Notes: a model not told the origin generated them from the letters alone. A stretch of 64,000 nt of DNA from Lithospermum erythrorhizon (GCA_019722365.1 JADFUC010001461.1:372001-436000), one strand, 5' to 3'; counted from the first letter of the stretch, positions 47,001 to 58,950 are shown. Numbers and translations are program-made.

Positions 47001-47890
47001 GCTTAATGTTCGTGGGTTCTCAAGGTCGAACTCTATTAACTTTCAGGTAGTTCAGTCCCTCAGGGACTCGACACGCTTATGTCTGCGTGTCTTTGTCAAA
47101 CTCAGACCTTGTGGGTGAAAGCTAGTCCTCAGGATTGACATGCTTAGTATTCTGTCTTTGTTCAACCTATGACTACAGAAGCGCCTGTCCTCATGACTGG
47201 CCTTTGTCAGGTTCCCATTGTCAAACCTCGTGGCCTTCAGTGCGGAGCCTGGCTCACTTTTACATGGACTCGACATGCTTCATGATCTGCCCTCGATCTG
47301 CGATCACACGCCATGCCTTCGTCGATATTTTGTGAGCGCATCAGGCACGTTTCAAAATTCTTGTCCCGCTGTGAAAGATTGTTTCAAAGCGGGGACTCAC
47401 ACGCCAAGTATTGCCTCGATCCGGGTGGTGAGTACACTTTGTGTAATACCATGCTATCTATCATTTATGTCTTTTTGTGATTACAAAGAATTGGCCACGG
47501 TATTAATCTCAATGATTCCAATGACAGATCAACGCGCTTCTACAAAGTGACATTACGGAGATGTTTACCAATAATCAAGAATCTAACTCATTCAACTCAA
47601 TCCACTAACGGTTAACCTAATTCCGTGATAGTATTTTAGGTTTTGTTGATGTATTTAGCCAACCATTCTAAAGTTTTCGCGCCTAGAAGTCTTCGAAGTC
47701 TGAAGACATTCTCAGCCACTATCGAGTCCCTGTAATTCCATCTTAGCTGGCGCCTTACTTTAGCCATACGAAAGACGTGCTACCTTTGCCGATCGCGATG
47801 TGTTTCTGATAGTTAATCAAACTAGTGATAAATCGGTTTTAAACCCATGACAACAATATCATACTCAACGGGGAAACATTCACTTTAAAT
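44060..47890. mobile_element. LTR retrotransposon relic (LTR pair ~3.5 kb apart)
   Basis: Direct repeats at about 44060-44400 and about 47560-47890 share CAATCCACCAACGCTAACC / CAATCCACTAACGGTTAACC, AACCATTCTAAGCTT / AACCATTCTAAAGTT, CCTTTGAAGTC / TCTTCGAAGTC and a final CATACTCAAC block, in the same order. The interior carries no gag or pol I can recognise but ends in an irregular tandem array (46870-47290). It may be a non-autonomous LTR element or a decayed one. Orientation is unknown. Confidence 0.6.
46870..47290. repeat. Irregular tandem array built on GACTCGACATGCTT
   Basis: Units starting at about 46875, 46995, 47069, 47136, 47197 (degenerate) and 47271 carry CGACATGCTT followed by TTGTCAAACTC- and GTCCTCATGA-like blocks. 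Spacings are about 120, 74, 67, 61 and 74 bp. C+G content is clearly above the surroundings. It sits inside the LTR pair, next to the right LTR. Confidence 0.7.
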
Positions 47891-48156
47891 TTAGATAACG
47901 AATCAATCATCAAACATGTCATTTGAAAATTTTTGGAGGCAAGAGCACGCAACAACTAGCCTTATGGAAACTCACAGTAAACTATGTTACTGCAACAACT
48001 AGCGTTAAGAAAACTCACTGTAAACTATGTTACAAAATAGTACGTAGTTGCTATCAATTTATAATTACCATATGATATATATTACATACACTAAATAAAA
48101 GACTTGTTTATCCTTAACCCCACATATAATTTGTGCTATAAAAAATTCTTCAGGAT

Positions 48157-50252
48157 TCAGCACAAGCATGAATAGGCCTGATGGCTTTTCTTGGTTATGA
48201 AAGGAGAAATATAGTCACCAACAGAAGTAGAAGCTTTTTTAAGTGGTACCAAGACTTTTGAATTGCCGGATGCAATTTTTTTCCCTACAACATTGGCATA
48301 GAATTGGTTAAAATGGGCAGGAACAAAAATGTCACTCTCTGTGCATATGTGCAAGTCTATGAGATCTTCAACTTGACTTCTTTCTGCATCCATAAATCTG
48401 GCTTTTCCATCCATTGGCATAATTGCATCCTTATTCACCACCCAAAAAAAATTCATTAGATCCAATCAGTGAAACTCTAGATTTTGAGAACATTCTTTCA
48501 AATGTTTAGAAACAAATATGATTTTATCATTACCCCCTTGACCCCCTTCTAGTGTTCTTTTATAAAGTAGTACACCATATATCGTGGGGGCATGAAGTGG
48601 AACATAAAGAGGCCAGGGGTAGAGGATCTTGTCCGGCTTTTAGAAATCTAAAAAAGATTGGTTAAGGATGGATTATTGAATAAAATGTACCTTTGTAAAA
48701 GTGTAAGGAAAGATTTCCCTCAACGCACTAAGATTATCGTTCCATCTCGATTGAGTTATGTAGATTGTTGTGTCATTGTGAACGCCAATCTTTCTTAGGA
48801 ATTGGCTGATTTCCTCTGCATTTCGACAACGTTTGGTTTCACTAGATGTGTTTTTTTGATATCTTATCTTGTCCATCATATCCTTCCTCAAATCAATAGC
48901 AATAAATTGGCCACTTGTTTTTTGGCTTAAACTTCTCAATGTTTGAACCATAGAACTAGCTAACTGCTTTAGCTCAGGCCTTAAGTCAAGAGCCTGAAAC
49001 ATTGCCATACATTCATGTGGAGCTGTGTTCCATTTCTTGATCTTCTTCACCATTTTTGAAGAGGGAACTTGTGTGACCAACCTTAAGCTCCTCCTTGTCT
49101 TAAATAAGGGACCAATTTTGGTAAGAATGAATAATTCTGAGACCCTTCCAGGGACCCTTATAGTGGTGATTTTTGTTGAATAAATTTCAGTTGGCAACTT
49201 CTTTACAACATGAACAACACCATCTAGGCTTGACATAAACTTATTGACATCATATACTTCAGCAAAGTTCCTGAAACATGACATTTCAAATTAAATCCTC
49301 TTGCTTAAATCATTTGATTGGTAACAAAGAAAGTATTGTAACACAATATTTTTATGGACTTTAATTGATGTAGGCTAACCTCTTCTCCCCAACCTTATTG
49401 CCTCTAATATCTGGAAGTACTAATGTTGCCCCCAAATGTCTTGCCACATGAATTGCGTTAGAAACCTACTTTTCAAATATATCAAGAATCGAAGTGTGTT
49501 ATTTTTCTCATACATATGCTATTACGGTCCCGTTTAAAGAATATCGACTATATATTACGCCTACTTACCTGTGATGCGTGATATTCAGGACCATTTTTCA
49601 AAGAGAATAAGATGAAACCCAAAGAATGCCCTTCAAGTTCTAATAGCAATCAAGAAAGTTTAATAATTGTTTAGTCATAATAAAAGGCAATGATATGTAG
49701 AATCATGATTCTTTTGACTTACTTGGGGATGGTTTCTTCCAGCATAACTTTGGTGGGGGGATTTGTTCCCAAAGGTTTGCATAATTGGCCAAAACTTCTA
49801 CATGTTTAAGCCTTGCAATTTTCATTACATTGTATTGATCATTTGGCGATGATTCCACACTTTCCTTCATAGCAAAATAGCATATATACAAAATTGGTGA
49901 TTACCAAATGAGATTACACCAAATGAACCCCCATAAACGTTAGCATTGACCGAAGTTACTCTTTACTAAAGGAACTACATAAAATTCAACAATATTGTCA
50001 TTACATGTAGCAAGAATCAAATACACTCAAGTCATCATATAACTTGTTTTCAGAGCATTGTTTTTAATTTCAAAAGGGCCAAAGTTGTTTCATTAAATGC
50101 CGAATTGATAAGTCTTATATTTCAAAATATAGAAACAATGGATTTCTTACAAAGAATGGATCAATATGATCTTTCTTGATCATGTTGCCCAGCATCACAA
50201 ACATGGAAGCAGTGAGAAAAGCAGCCATTACTTGTCTAAGGTCTATCGCCAT
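48157..50252 (-). CDS. MSR: O-fucosyltransferase-family protein, MANNAN SYNTHESIS-RELATED (MSR) type
   Basis: Six exons on the minus strand are 50252-50151, 49864-49723, 49639-49569, 49465-49380, 49270-48691 and 48429-48157. All joins are in frame and give 417 residues, about the MSR length. Features in order: a short N-terminus MAIDLRQVMAA, one membrane anchor at about residues 8-24 (type II, Golgi), NGPEYH at 97-102, LGATLVLPDIRG, then IDLRKD at 259-264 (the family's HFR/DLR-like motif), TTIYITQSRW, DAIMP at 328-332 and DIFVPA. Arabidopsis MSR proteins are linked to glucomannan/mannan synthesis in the Golgi; the biochemical role here is inferred from that similarity. A TATATAA-like box lies about 45 bases upstream of the ATG (50293-50304), implying a very short leader. 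No frame damage was seen. Other plant DUF246 members are the alternative assignment. Confidence 0.92.
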
Positions 50253-50340
50253 ACTTTTCTTTCACTATATATTCTTCACTCACCTCTCACTCTCTATATA
50301 ATATGGAGATATTATTATGTTCCCATTTTTTCAATTTATC

Positions 50341-50520
50341 TTACATATATATATTGAGTTTTCTATGAATTCTCTCTGTTTCCTCTCTACCCTGTTTAAA
50401 TAATTTGCTGGTTTCCTCAGCTAATAACTGAGAGGATGACAATGCAACACCGACCATAGTCGAAAGCAGAAAAGAAAACACCAAAAAAGCCTTAAATTGA
50501 GAAGATGATGATGATGACAT
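50341..50520 (-). CDS. Possible small secreted protein (59 aa), unidentified
   Basis: From MSSSSSSQFKAF the frame encodes a good signal peptide (hydrophobic FLVFSFLLSTMVGVAL, then SSSQLLAEE) followed by a charged 30-residue tail ending IHRKLNIYM. An in-frame ATG at 50565 would add 15 residues. The frame ends about 90 bases upstream of the MSR start, on the same strand. I recognise no peptide-hormone motif (no CLE, CEP or EPF signature). It may be a truncated gene end, a short secreted peptide, or chance. Confidence 0.35.
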   Translation of the reverse strand: MSSSSSSQFKAFLVFSFLLSTMVGVALSSSQLLAEETSKLFKQGREETERIHRKLNIYM

Positions 50521-50922
50521 AGACAGCTTGCATGCATGGTTCAAGAACACGGTTTGGAAAAACAATCCAAGATGAATATTGCATTTAATCTATATAACTC
50601 ATTAATTGTTCACTTTTAAGTTATCGTGATTGGATTATTTTAATAAGCAATAATGAAATTATGATTTATATATATAGGAAACAAATCATTTGATATCAAA
50701 TAAATAAAGAAAAATATAAAAATTAAACATATTTGAGACAAATGACATGTTTATAAAAATTTAATACTAAAATTATATTTTTATAAAATAAAAGATAGGT
50801 GGGTGATGTCCTTCTATGCCACCCCTAGTTTCACTTTATTTTATTACGGAGTAATAAAGACTGATAATATTCAACATTCTTAAATCACTTTTTGTTATTA
50901 TATTCATTTTGTTTACCAACAC

Positions 50923-52560
50923 TGTATACAGTGAAAATTTATTAAAATATAATTAAAATTATTAAAATGACTTAATCAAATTACTCAAAATTGAACCACC
51001 TAAAATGACATGCATTGGGTTCCCGATCGAGCTCCCAAATTTAATGCTAAATCCTCGTATTTAACAAGCGGTTTCCTAAATACCTAATTAAATGCTCATT
51101 AAATTTAAAGGCCGAAAGATAAAAAATCTTTACCTAACATTAAAACGCCCTAGGGCCTTAAATTTGAGGTTCTCGAAGTTTTCAAATTTCGTTTTGCTGG
51201 ATGAGAAGATTCTAGACGTAAGATTCAAATAAATAAAATGAACATGTCATGTGCCTTGCTTTTGAAAATCTCACGCTCACAATGGACGGTCGAAATTTTT
51301 CATATGTCCCTCAATACATCTTTGCTCTAATAAAATGAGACCAATTGTCCAAAAACTCAAAAAAATAGGATTTAGTTGAAAAATTAAAAATTTAAAAATT
51401 AATCAAAAGGACAATGATAATCATTTTAAAATATCCCATGTAGTAAATTTATGTCGAAGAGATATTGACTACAAACTAAAAATATTTTATCAATATAAAA
51501 AATTGTGAAAGACTACATCCTCTCTCGAAAAAATTAATTCTCTAATAATTGAGAATTAACGGGTATCATATGCAAAACTAATGTCAATACTAAACCTCGA
51601 ATAAGTCAACCCCATTAAATCCTCTCTATGGGTCAAGAGATTGAACGGTATTAATATGTAATATATATCATGTTAATATCAAACTAAGAGTACTCTTAAT
51701 TCTCTTCTAATAAATTGAGAATTAAATGATCCCAACACAAGTTGATATTTAAATCCACATAATTAAGTCTTCTATTAAGTGCCTTAAGCACTGAGACTTA
51801 CTCAAGGACTTGGACATTCAAAAAAATGTGTCCCAATAAATCCTACAATGAGTCAACCCTCCTATGTCGTAGAGTTCGGCTAGAATCGTGGATCAAAAAG
51901 ATCACAACAAATCTCTTTATAATGTGGTAATCACCCTTCAGCCATATATAATGGTACGGATGGCAATCAGACCAGAAGTTATCCTTAAAATGCATCTCGC
52001 AACAAGCATTTAACAAGCTAAACACTACCACTGCAGGAGTATCAGTGTAACAAGGACGATACGACAAATTCTCATCAATAACGATCCAATACATCCCATA
52101 AAGTCAAAGGCTTTACGCTACGGAGCGTTATACGCTGAAGTAAAAACTTTTGAAATACCCACATGTACCACATTCATGTTGGGAGAATAAATTGTCTGTC
52201 AACCTTACACCTACTAGTTTATATATATATATCCGGTTCTAGGTAACTGTAGACAGTGAAAATTTATTAAAAGATAACTAATATGATTAAATTGACTTAA
52301 TCAAATTAATTAAAAATTGTTACCAAAAATGACACTTGTTGTGGTTCTCACCAGACCTAATTTAACGTGAAACCCTCGTACCTAACGTTGCTTCCAGAAA
52401 ACAACTCCTAATTGTAACGCTCATCGAATTTGTCACGCTAAAAACTTGCAACAAAATCATGGCTCGGAAGTTTTGTGGTTTCAAATAAAGACTCTGTAAG
52501 CCTTACTGTCAAAAATAGAGACTCAAGCCTCGAGATCAAAATAAAGGCTCCAAAAGGTCC
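50923..52560. mobile_element. LTR-like direct repeats (two copies, 1,325 bp apart)
   Basis: Both copies begin TGTA(T/G)ACAGTGAAAATTT (50923 and 52248). They continue in parallel through TGACTTAATCAAATTA, ACACTTG/CATGCATTGG...TTCTC/TTCCC, CCTCGTA and TCGAAGTTTT/TCGGAAGTTTT blocks for about 300 bp. A TG start fits an LTR. The short interval means a TRIM-size element, or two solo LTRs. I found no pol sequence between them. Confidence 0.5.
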
Positions 52561-55297
52561 GGATCATTAAATGCTGATTTGAAAACATCCTAACTTTCTT
52601 CCCTATTTAAATATACGCCCATTTCTTTCTTTGAGGCTAAATAATTTCAAAAATCCGATTGTCAGAAGTTTTCCTTAAAGTCACAACTAAGTAAGATCAT
52701 AATCCACTCGAAATTAAATCAACCAATCGTATAAATATTCAAAAGTTCAAGCAAGGTTCTTCTATATAACATCTCTCCCCTAAGTGTCTTCAAAAAATAA
52801 TCAACATCTTTGCATTTAAAATACACAAAAACACCGAGAAAACACATGCGACACACCTCCAAATTCTCCAGCTTAAATCTTAAACCACAGTTGGTAATAA
52901 CACATTACATTTAGCTTCAGAGTTCGAAATTAAGAATTATTTGCACAAACGCACAATTCAAGTTGGCAAAATCAATGAGAATCACATAGATCTCTCAAGA
53001 ACGCTCGAATATCTTTAATAAGCCAAAACACCGATTATTCATAAATTCAATTTAACACTGAAATCCTCAAAGCCATCCATCAAGTTCCGTAGAGAAAATA
53101 CACCGAACAACATTCATTCCTATAGTCGAGATTCCGCATGTAAAATACGCCATGCCCCCCGTCTGGGTGATCGGTATCATCAACAAAGTAAGGACGCTCC
53201 ACCTTCACCGATCACTAATAGCCTGGATAAAAGGCTAGCCTAAGGTTATTATAGCAATGCCTAGAAGCATACATCGCTTCACAAATTTTAAATTAAATCC
53301 AACTCGGGGAAGCATCCCTAAGTCCTTCCACCCATAAAAGACATGGCACCTCCCGAGTACTAAACTCAAGTCCCACACAGAAGACACTTACCAGTGGTGT
53401 TCATCGTCGATGTAACTTAATACGCTGCCAAGGCCTCCCCGACTAACCATATTCAAGTCCGCATTTCAGCCTCAAGTCCATCAAGATTGTGACATATCCG
53501 GCTCATGTAGCTCCTATCCAAATCAAATCAAGTATGTCGCTCAAATCGCCCTAGCTCATACCACAAGACTCAAATCGCCAGTTTCAAGAAATGACATTTC
53601 ATAAATCGTCAAGAACGCTGAAACTCATAGTTTGGACAAATGCATCCTCTCTTCGATTCGATACAAAACCCGGTGACACTAAGGACTTTTCCCCTCATCA
53701 TTAATTTTATTTCAGACCATCAAGATAAATAATAAAAAAATTCTTCTTTGCATTACATGATATAAGTCAATTAAGATTATAAAGTTTATAAATTTTGAAC
53801 ATTTAAATCAAACATGTCAATCATTTGTAATAGATGTGTACATAAATGACAAAAATTTACCAAAATAAAAAATTGACTTAAATCCTGTTTGTTAATTAGC
53901 AATGAATTTGTAAAACTACACCTATAAATCGAAAGGCGATATAATCATAAATATACTTACAACCCGATCTAGTATGTCAGATATATTTAGCTTATATGTT
54001 TGCGACTTAAACCTTGCTTTAAGTTATATAGTCAAATGAATACAATCTACAACCTATATATAAACTGTGTGTGATCTACACATTCTTTGTTTGGTAGTAT
54101 GCTACTCGGTAATGTATAGCTGTATGCCTGTATGAGATATTTAGAGTTGGTTGTCTATATGTCATCTTTTCAGTGGAGAATACCTCAATTAGTCAAATAC
54201 ATCACATAAATTCTGCAAAATAATCAATATGACTTTCATTTTATTTTCTTTCTTATTATAATAAAGGCCAGCAAACCTTAATTGTATTTGGAGAATAATC
54301 TGAAAGGTAGCTAGTATTTTTATATACCATTCTTTTCTGGGCAAAAAAAATTATTATGAAGATTTTGCAATGCCAATGAGGATGAAGTATTAGATGTATC
54401 TTAATAAAGGTCAATCTAGGGTGTGCAAGATTCAAGGATGTCGATAATGCATTCCAGATGAACTATTCAAAATACAATTCACTAGTCCAATAGTGTTGAA
54501 AATACAATTCACCTCCCCTTTAGTGTGGTTGATTATTATTTATTTAACAATGATGTATAATATTTTTTTGTGTCGGATCTAATTTATATTTTGAACGATC
54601 CATCATAAAATTGTTGTTCAATATCGCATTTGAAATATCAAATCAAGTTTCAAATGGAACTACTCCGTGATTTGTTATAACTCTTCGATATTTTCTGGTA
54701 CCATTCAAACTCGGCCAGAAATTGCTGTTGAACCCTCAATTTGGTCTACTCATCCATTTCCCACAAAAAACACTAAACAGAGTGGTGAGTCTTGTGAACT
54801 TGTTTCTAATTTCACCTAACCTACATGTGTTAGAGTTCGGTTCGAATAAAAGCATTCTCATGCCTGCTCCGAGAGCCTCCAATCTAAAAATGAAGTTCTA
54901 ATGTTCGAGGCCTGAGGAGTAAGATTCATTTTTTAAGTACAAAAATATGAGAAATATTTTTTTTTTAAATTTATTACGTAGCTCAAGTTAATCGAATCAA
55001 GGGCTAATAATTATTAAAATAATTTTTTTAGAGTGAAAATAATATTTTGCCCCTCATTTTTGGCATAGTAACGAGAAACTCATCCATTTATCAAGATGGT
55101 TCTTTCATTCTAAAACATTATTTTATGATGTATAGTGTTTCACAAGTAGAACGAGTGGGACTAAAGACACACCGAAATAGTAACAAAAAAGTATGAAATT
55201 ACTATTTTGTCAATAAATTAAACTTTCTCAAAAACTATACTTACAAATAGGGGGTTAAAATAGTAATTTCATACCGAGTTGAGTTAAATCTGAGTCG
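52561..55297. other. Intergenic region, repeat-derived in part
   Basis: 52.6-53.7 kb is more C-rich and has the look of decayed retroelement internal sequence, but no domain could be named. 53.7-55.3 kb is A+T-rich. A short direct repeat AAAATACAATTCAC occurs at about 54468 and 54498. The last few hundred bases should hold the OSTC promoter; no motif is certain. Confidence 0.4.
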
Positions 55298-55383
55298 ATG
55301 CATTTATTTTACCCAAACACATTGGCCTATAATACTCAAACCCCCACCTCTAAATCGAGAGATCCACTCTTGAACCACCAAAA

Positions 55384-55866
55384 ATGGCCTCCTCCACCTC
55401 CGATGAACCCACGTCAATGGACCCCCTCTTCCACCTCCTCCGCCACCTCCCCTTCTCCTTCCTCCGCCCCCCACGCCTCCGTCTCAAACTCCCCACCCTC
55501 CCCCTCCCCGTACATGACCATTCATGGCCTCATATCCTCCCGACCTACTTCATGGCTCTGCTGGCATCGTCTACGACGTCATCGTTGGGAGCCCCATCGG
55601 GTTTACTATGGACCTTGCCACGCACCGCTTCAGTAGTGTTCATGTCCGGAAGAGTTAATGGGCAGTATATTATTGAGGGGTTGAGTTCTGGGTTCATGTT
55701 TGTGCTTGGTGGACTTGGGATTGTGATGCTGGATATGGCGTGTGATAAGAATAGGGATCGGAGTCTTAAGGTGTCGTATGGTGTTGCTGGGGTTGGATTT
55801 GTTGTGGTTTCGTATGTTATGAGTATGTTGTTTATTCGCATTAAGATCCCGGGGTATCTTCGTTGA
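55384..55866 (+). CDS. OSTC-like: Oligosaccharyltransferase complex subunit OSTC/DC2-like, first membrane segment scrambled
   Basis: OSTC/DC2 is a small ER membrane subunit of the complex that N-glycosylates proteins. The intron-less 160-codon frame starts MASSTSDEPTSMDPLFHLLR, then FSFLRPPRLRLKLPTLPLPV, as in plant OSTC. Residues 84-160 are fully family-like (VVFMSGRVNGQYIIEGLSSG, later MSMLFIRIKIPGYLR). Residues 44-83 do not match. The expected sequence is there in other frames: MT..GLI, then TYFM in the main frame, then IVYDVIV at 55566-55586 two bases off, then IGFTMDLATH. Several small indels cancel out, so the frame stays open while the first membrane segment and following loop are altered. 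Either a failing gene copy or uncorrected assembly indels. The 3' end is duplicated downstream. Confidence 0.8.
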   Translation: MASSTSDEPTSMDPLFHLLRHLPFSFLRPPRLRLKLPTLPLPVHDHSWPHILPTYFMALLASSTTSSLGAPSGLLWTLPRTASVVFMSGRVNGQYIIEGLSSGFMFVLGGLGIVMLDMACDKNRDRSLKVSYGVAGVGFVVVSYVMSMLFIRIKIPGYLR

Positions 55867-57300
55867 ATTATGGGGGGTTTTTTGTTGGTTTTGGATTATT
55901 TGTTGTAGCACTTTGGATTTCTAATTTAATGTTTTTAGTAATGTTTTGAATGTGGGTATTGTGGATTTGGTGTTTAGTGAACATTTTATGGTACTTATAT
56001 CTATAAAGATTACGACTTTTGTCAACGTAATGCTCGGGATTGTGGATTAGGTGCCGTATGCTCCAACTGGGGTTTGTTTAGTTGTGGCTGGATATCTTCA
56101 TTGAGTTAGGAGTTATTTGCAGCACTTTGGATATGTAATTGTTGATTAATTTCAGCCTTATCCCAGTTCGGCTATATGAATATGAATTTAACATTCTTCT
56201 TTATGAGTATGGTTTTTATTCGTATCAAGATCCCGGAATATCTTCACTGAGTTATGGGTTTCTCTTGTATTTTGATTAACTGTAGCATTTTGGATTTGTA
56301 ATTTAATGTTAGTAATGTTTTGAATATTGATATTATGGATTTGGTATAATTGGAGAAGATGTTGTGGTGTTCAGTACACATTTGATGTTTTACTTATCTA
56401 TGAAGATTATGACTTTTGTTAACGTAATGCTCATGAATGTGGATTAGGTGTCATATGTGTCCGCTGGGGTGACTTTTGTGGTTATTTCTTATGTTATAAG
56501 TATGTAATTTATTCATATCAAGATCCCGGGGTATCTACATTGAGTTATGAGTTATTTGTAGCACTTTGAATATGTAATTGTTGAGTAATTTTTTCTTTGT
56601 TTGGTGTAATGTTTTGAATATTGGTACTATGGATTTGGGTTAATTGAATGGTGTTTAGTGAACATTTGATGTTACTTGTATCTATAAAGATTATGACTTT
56701 TGTCAACGTAATGCTCGGGATCGTGGATTATGAGTATGAAGGTGTGGTATGCTTCAGCTGGAGTCACTTTTGTGGTTTTTTCTTATGTTATGAGTATGTT
56801 ATTTATTCGTATTAAGATCCCGGGGTATCTTCATTGAGTTAGGGAGTTTGTTGTTTTGTTGGGATAATTTGTAGTACTTTGTATTTGTAATTTAATGTTT
56901 TTAGTAATGTTTTGGATTTTGGTTGAATTGGATAAAGATGGTAGTAGAATATTGGTACTATGCATTTGGTTTGTTGTATTTTGATTATCTGTAGCACTTC
57001 ATATATGTAATTGTTGAGTAATTTTTGCTTTAATTGGTGTAATGTTTTGAATATTGGTAATATGGATTTGGTTTGATTGGATAAGATGACAATAGATGAT
57101 ATGGTGTTTATTGAACATTTGGTGTTTTAGTTATCTATAAAGATTATGACTTTGTCAACGTAATGCTATATTGGGACAGAGCATGAAGGTGTGTGGTATG
57201 CTTCAGCTGAAGTCACTTTTGTGGTTATTTCTTTTGTTATGAGTATGTTATTTGTTCTACAAGATCCTGTATCTTCATTGAGTGCTATGGGCTTATTGTT
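55867..57300 (+). repeat. Tandem array of OSTC 3'-end fragments
   Basis: Beyond the OSTC stop, about five further copies of its last ~30 codons plus 3' UTR follow: about 56031-56110 (short, damaged), 56160-56255, 56452-56545, 56739-56837 and 57182-57290. Each keeps TATGTTATGAGTATG- and AAGATCCCGGGGTATCTTCA-like blocks. A UTR block (AAGATTATGACTTTTGTCAA) recurs near 56007, 56407, 56690 and 57140. The copy at 56739-56837 is open to its own TGA (KVWYASAGVTFVVFSYVMSM to PGYLH). Spacing is irregular, about 280-450 bp. These are non-coding in context, lacking starts. Confidence 0.85.
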
Positions 57301-58660
57301 TTGTTACATTATGTGGATACAATTGTTACTAATTCTCAGTCTTATCCTCATGTATACATGCCGCGCATGGGCTTGTTTCCTCTGTGTTGGCTTTTAATCT
57401 GCATCTCCTATGTTTCCATTTTATCATATATTTCTTGCTAATCTGTATGTCATATGATGCCATCCTTTTTCTGCAAGTTCTCAGGCTTACACTCCAGAGC
57501 TCTTAGAACATATTACAGTGTCCACCTATTGTTTCCTAAATCTCTGTAGTGTTGCTTGGAACTGAACATTTAACATAATGCAATTGTTTTGTTTGTTAAA
57601 TTGAAGTCCTGCACTTGCAACTAAAGTTGGCACTAGCAGAAGGTGTTAATTGTTTCTTGTTATTTGGTTGTTATAAGGCATGCAATACTTTGTTTGTGTG
57701 CTTGCCTCCTGCATATAGAGCCTCGACTAAGTATTGATCAATTTTACTATAGTGCGAGCATTGTGGAAGATCATTCTCACTATTCAAGATCGCACAAATC
57801 TTGCAGCGCATGAGATTATGAGAAGTTGTTGGTCGTCATGTACTATGGCTAGATTGTTAATGTAAAAGCAGACCGGTCTTACAATACATTACTTAACCAA
57901 GAGACACAGACTTCATAAACGTCCACGAACAATTCTAGATTGTACAACCGATTTAACATTCAATATTATAAGTTCAATATATATTAATTGTTACACAATT
58001 AATATTTAGGATTTGGCTCCCCAGATCACATTAGGGGTTACGCTTATGACTTTACTACTTCTATATATTAATACAATAGTTGGTTAATATTGTTTAATAT
58101 ATCATAGTCAAGCCGATTCATCCGCTCTAAGAGGCCACACAGACACACGAATCAGTAAACCTAACTAATAATAATATTATTATAACTCTTAGGGCATGAA
58201 AAACGACGGGATCTAAAAATCGAAATGGGACATGTGAAACGGGCTAGGTGGTGATAAATCTAGTCATCTTAAAAAACTCTACATGCTGTCAGCTTATAAC
58301 AGAAAGTTACCTCTCTACAATTTTTGCCTGGGCTAATTTTCAAGCTGTGGCACTTTCCTTTCACCATTCTAGCCTCCCCTTTGGTAGAATATTTTTTTCC
58401 ATTTATTGTCTGCTTCGCTTAATCGTTTCTAATAAAAAGCAATGGAGTTTCTCAAGTTAATTTACCTGGGCCATGATATTCTGGCTGCATACGCAGACTT
58501 TGAGATACGAGCCCTTCCGTTTAAATCGCCATTGTAAAGCAAGGTTGAAACGCACACTTATAATCAGATTTATTGGTTTTTCGTATAATCCGTAATATCC
58601 TGTGGACATTCACATTTAATTGGGGCTTTAGAATTAGTTAGATAAGAATATAAACATGTT
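57301..58660. other. Intergenic region downstream of OSTC array
   Basis: No gene recognised. The first 400 bp may be 3' UTR-like; the rest is A+T-rich with nothing placed. Confidence 0.4.
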
Positions 58661-58679
58661 AATTAGTTAGATATGAATA

Positions 58680-58950
58680 TAAAACACATCCTGGTATTGT
58701 GACTGAGCAGAAATAGGAATCAAATGGGCAGGGTGTGATTGTGGCATGATCGGGTCATAGGTAATGGGGAGGCGGGGAACAAGGTGTGATTTAAGCTGAT
58801 GATATGGCATTGGGGGCCAGTGGGTATGATAGCGGCGTAGGTTAGCTGGACGGTGGTGGTGGTGATAGCGCGGAGGATGGCATGGTATGGATGAGATACT
58901 TGGTAGAATGATGAGACGCATGATGGTGGCAAGTGTGTGAAGGATCGAGT
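58680..58950 (+). repeat. G-rich, C-poor strand-asymmetric patch
   Basis: The plus strand is dominated by G and T (GGTGGTGGTGGTGATAG, GGGGAGGCGGGG) with few C, set in A+T-rich DNA. Two overlapping minus-strand open frames exist only because such a composition yields few stop codons; their His/Pro-rich translations match nothing. Confidence 0.5.

Noticed and set aside
46654..47550. Three moderately long plus-strand frames (up to 110 codons) in the 46.6-47.5 kb region
   Set aside because: They overlap the tandem array and the LTR relic, are in different frames, and show no domain; treated as by-products of the C+G-rich repeats.
55545..55911. Two overlapping minus-strand open frames opposite OSTC
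   Set aside because: Shadows of the OSTC coding strand, with Asn/Thr/Pro-rich nonsense composition.
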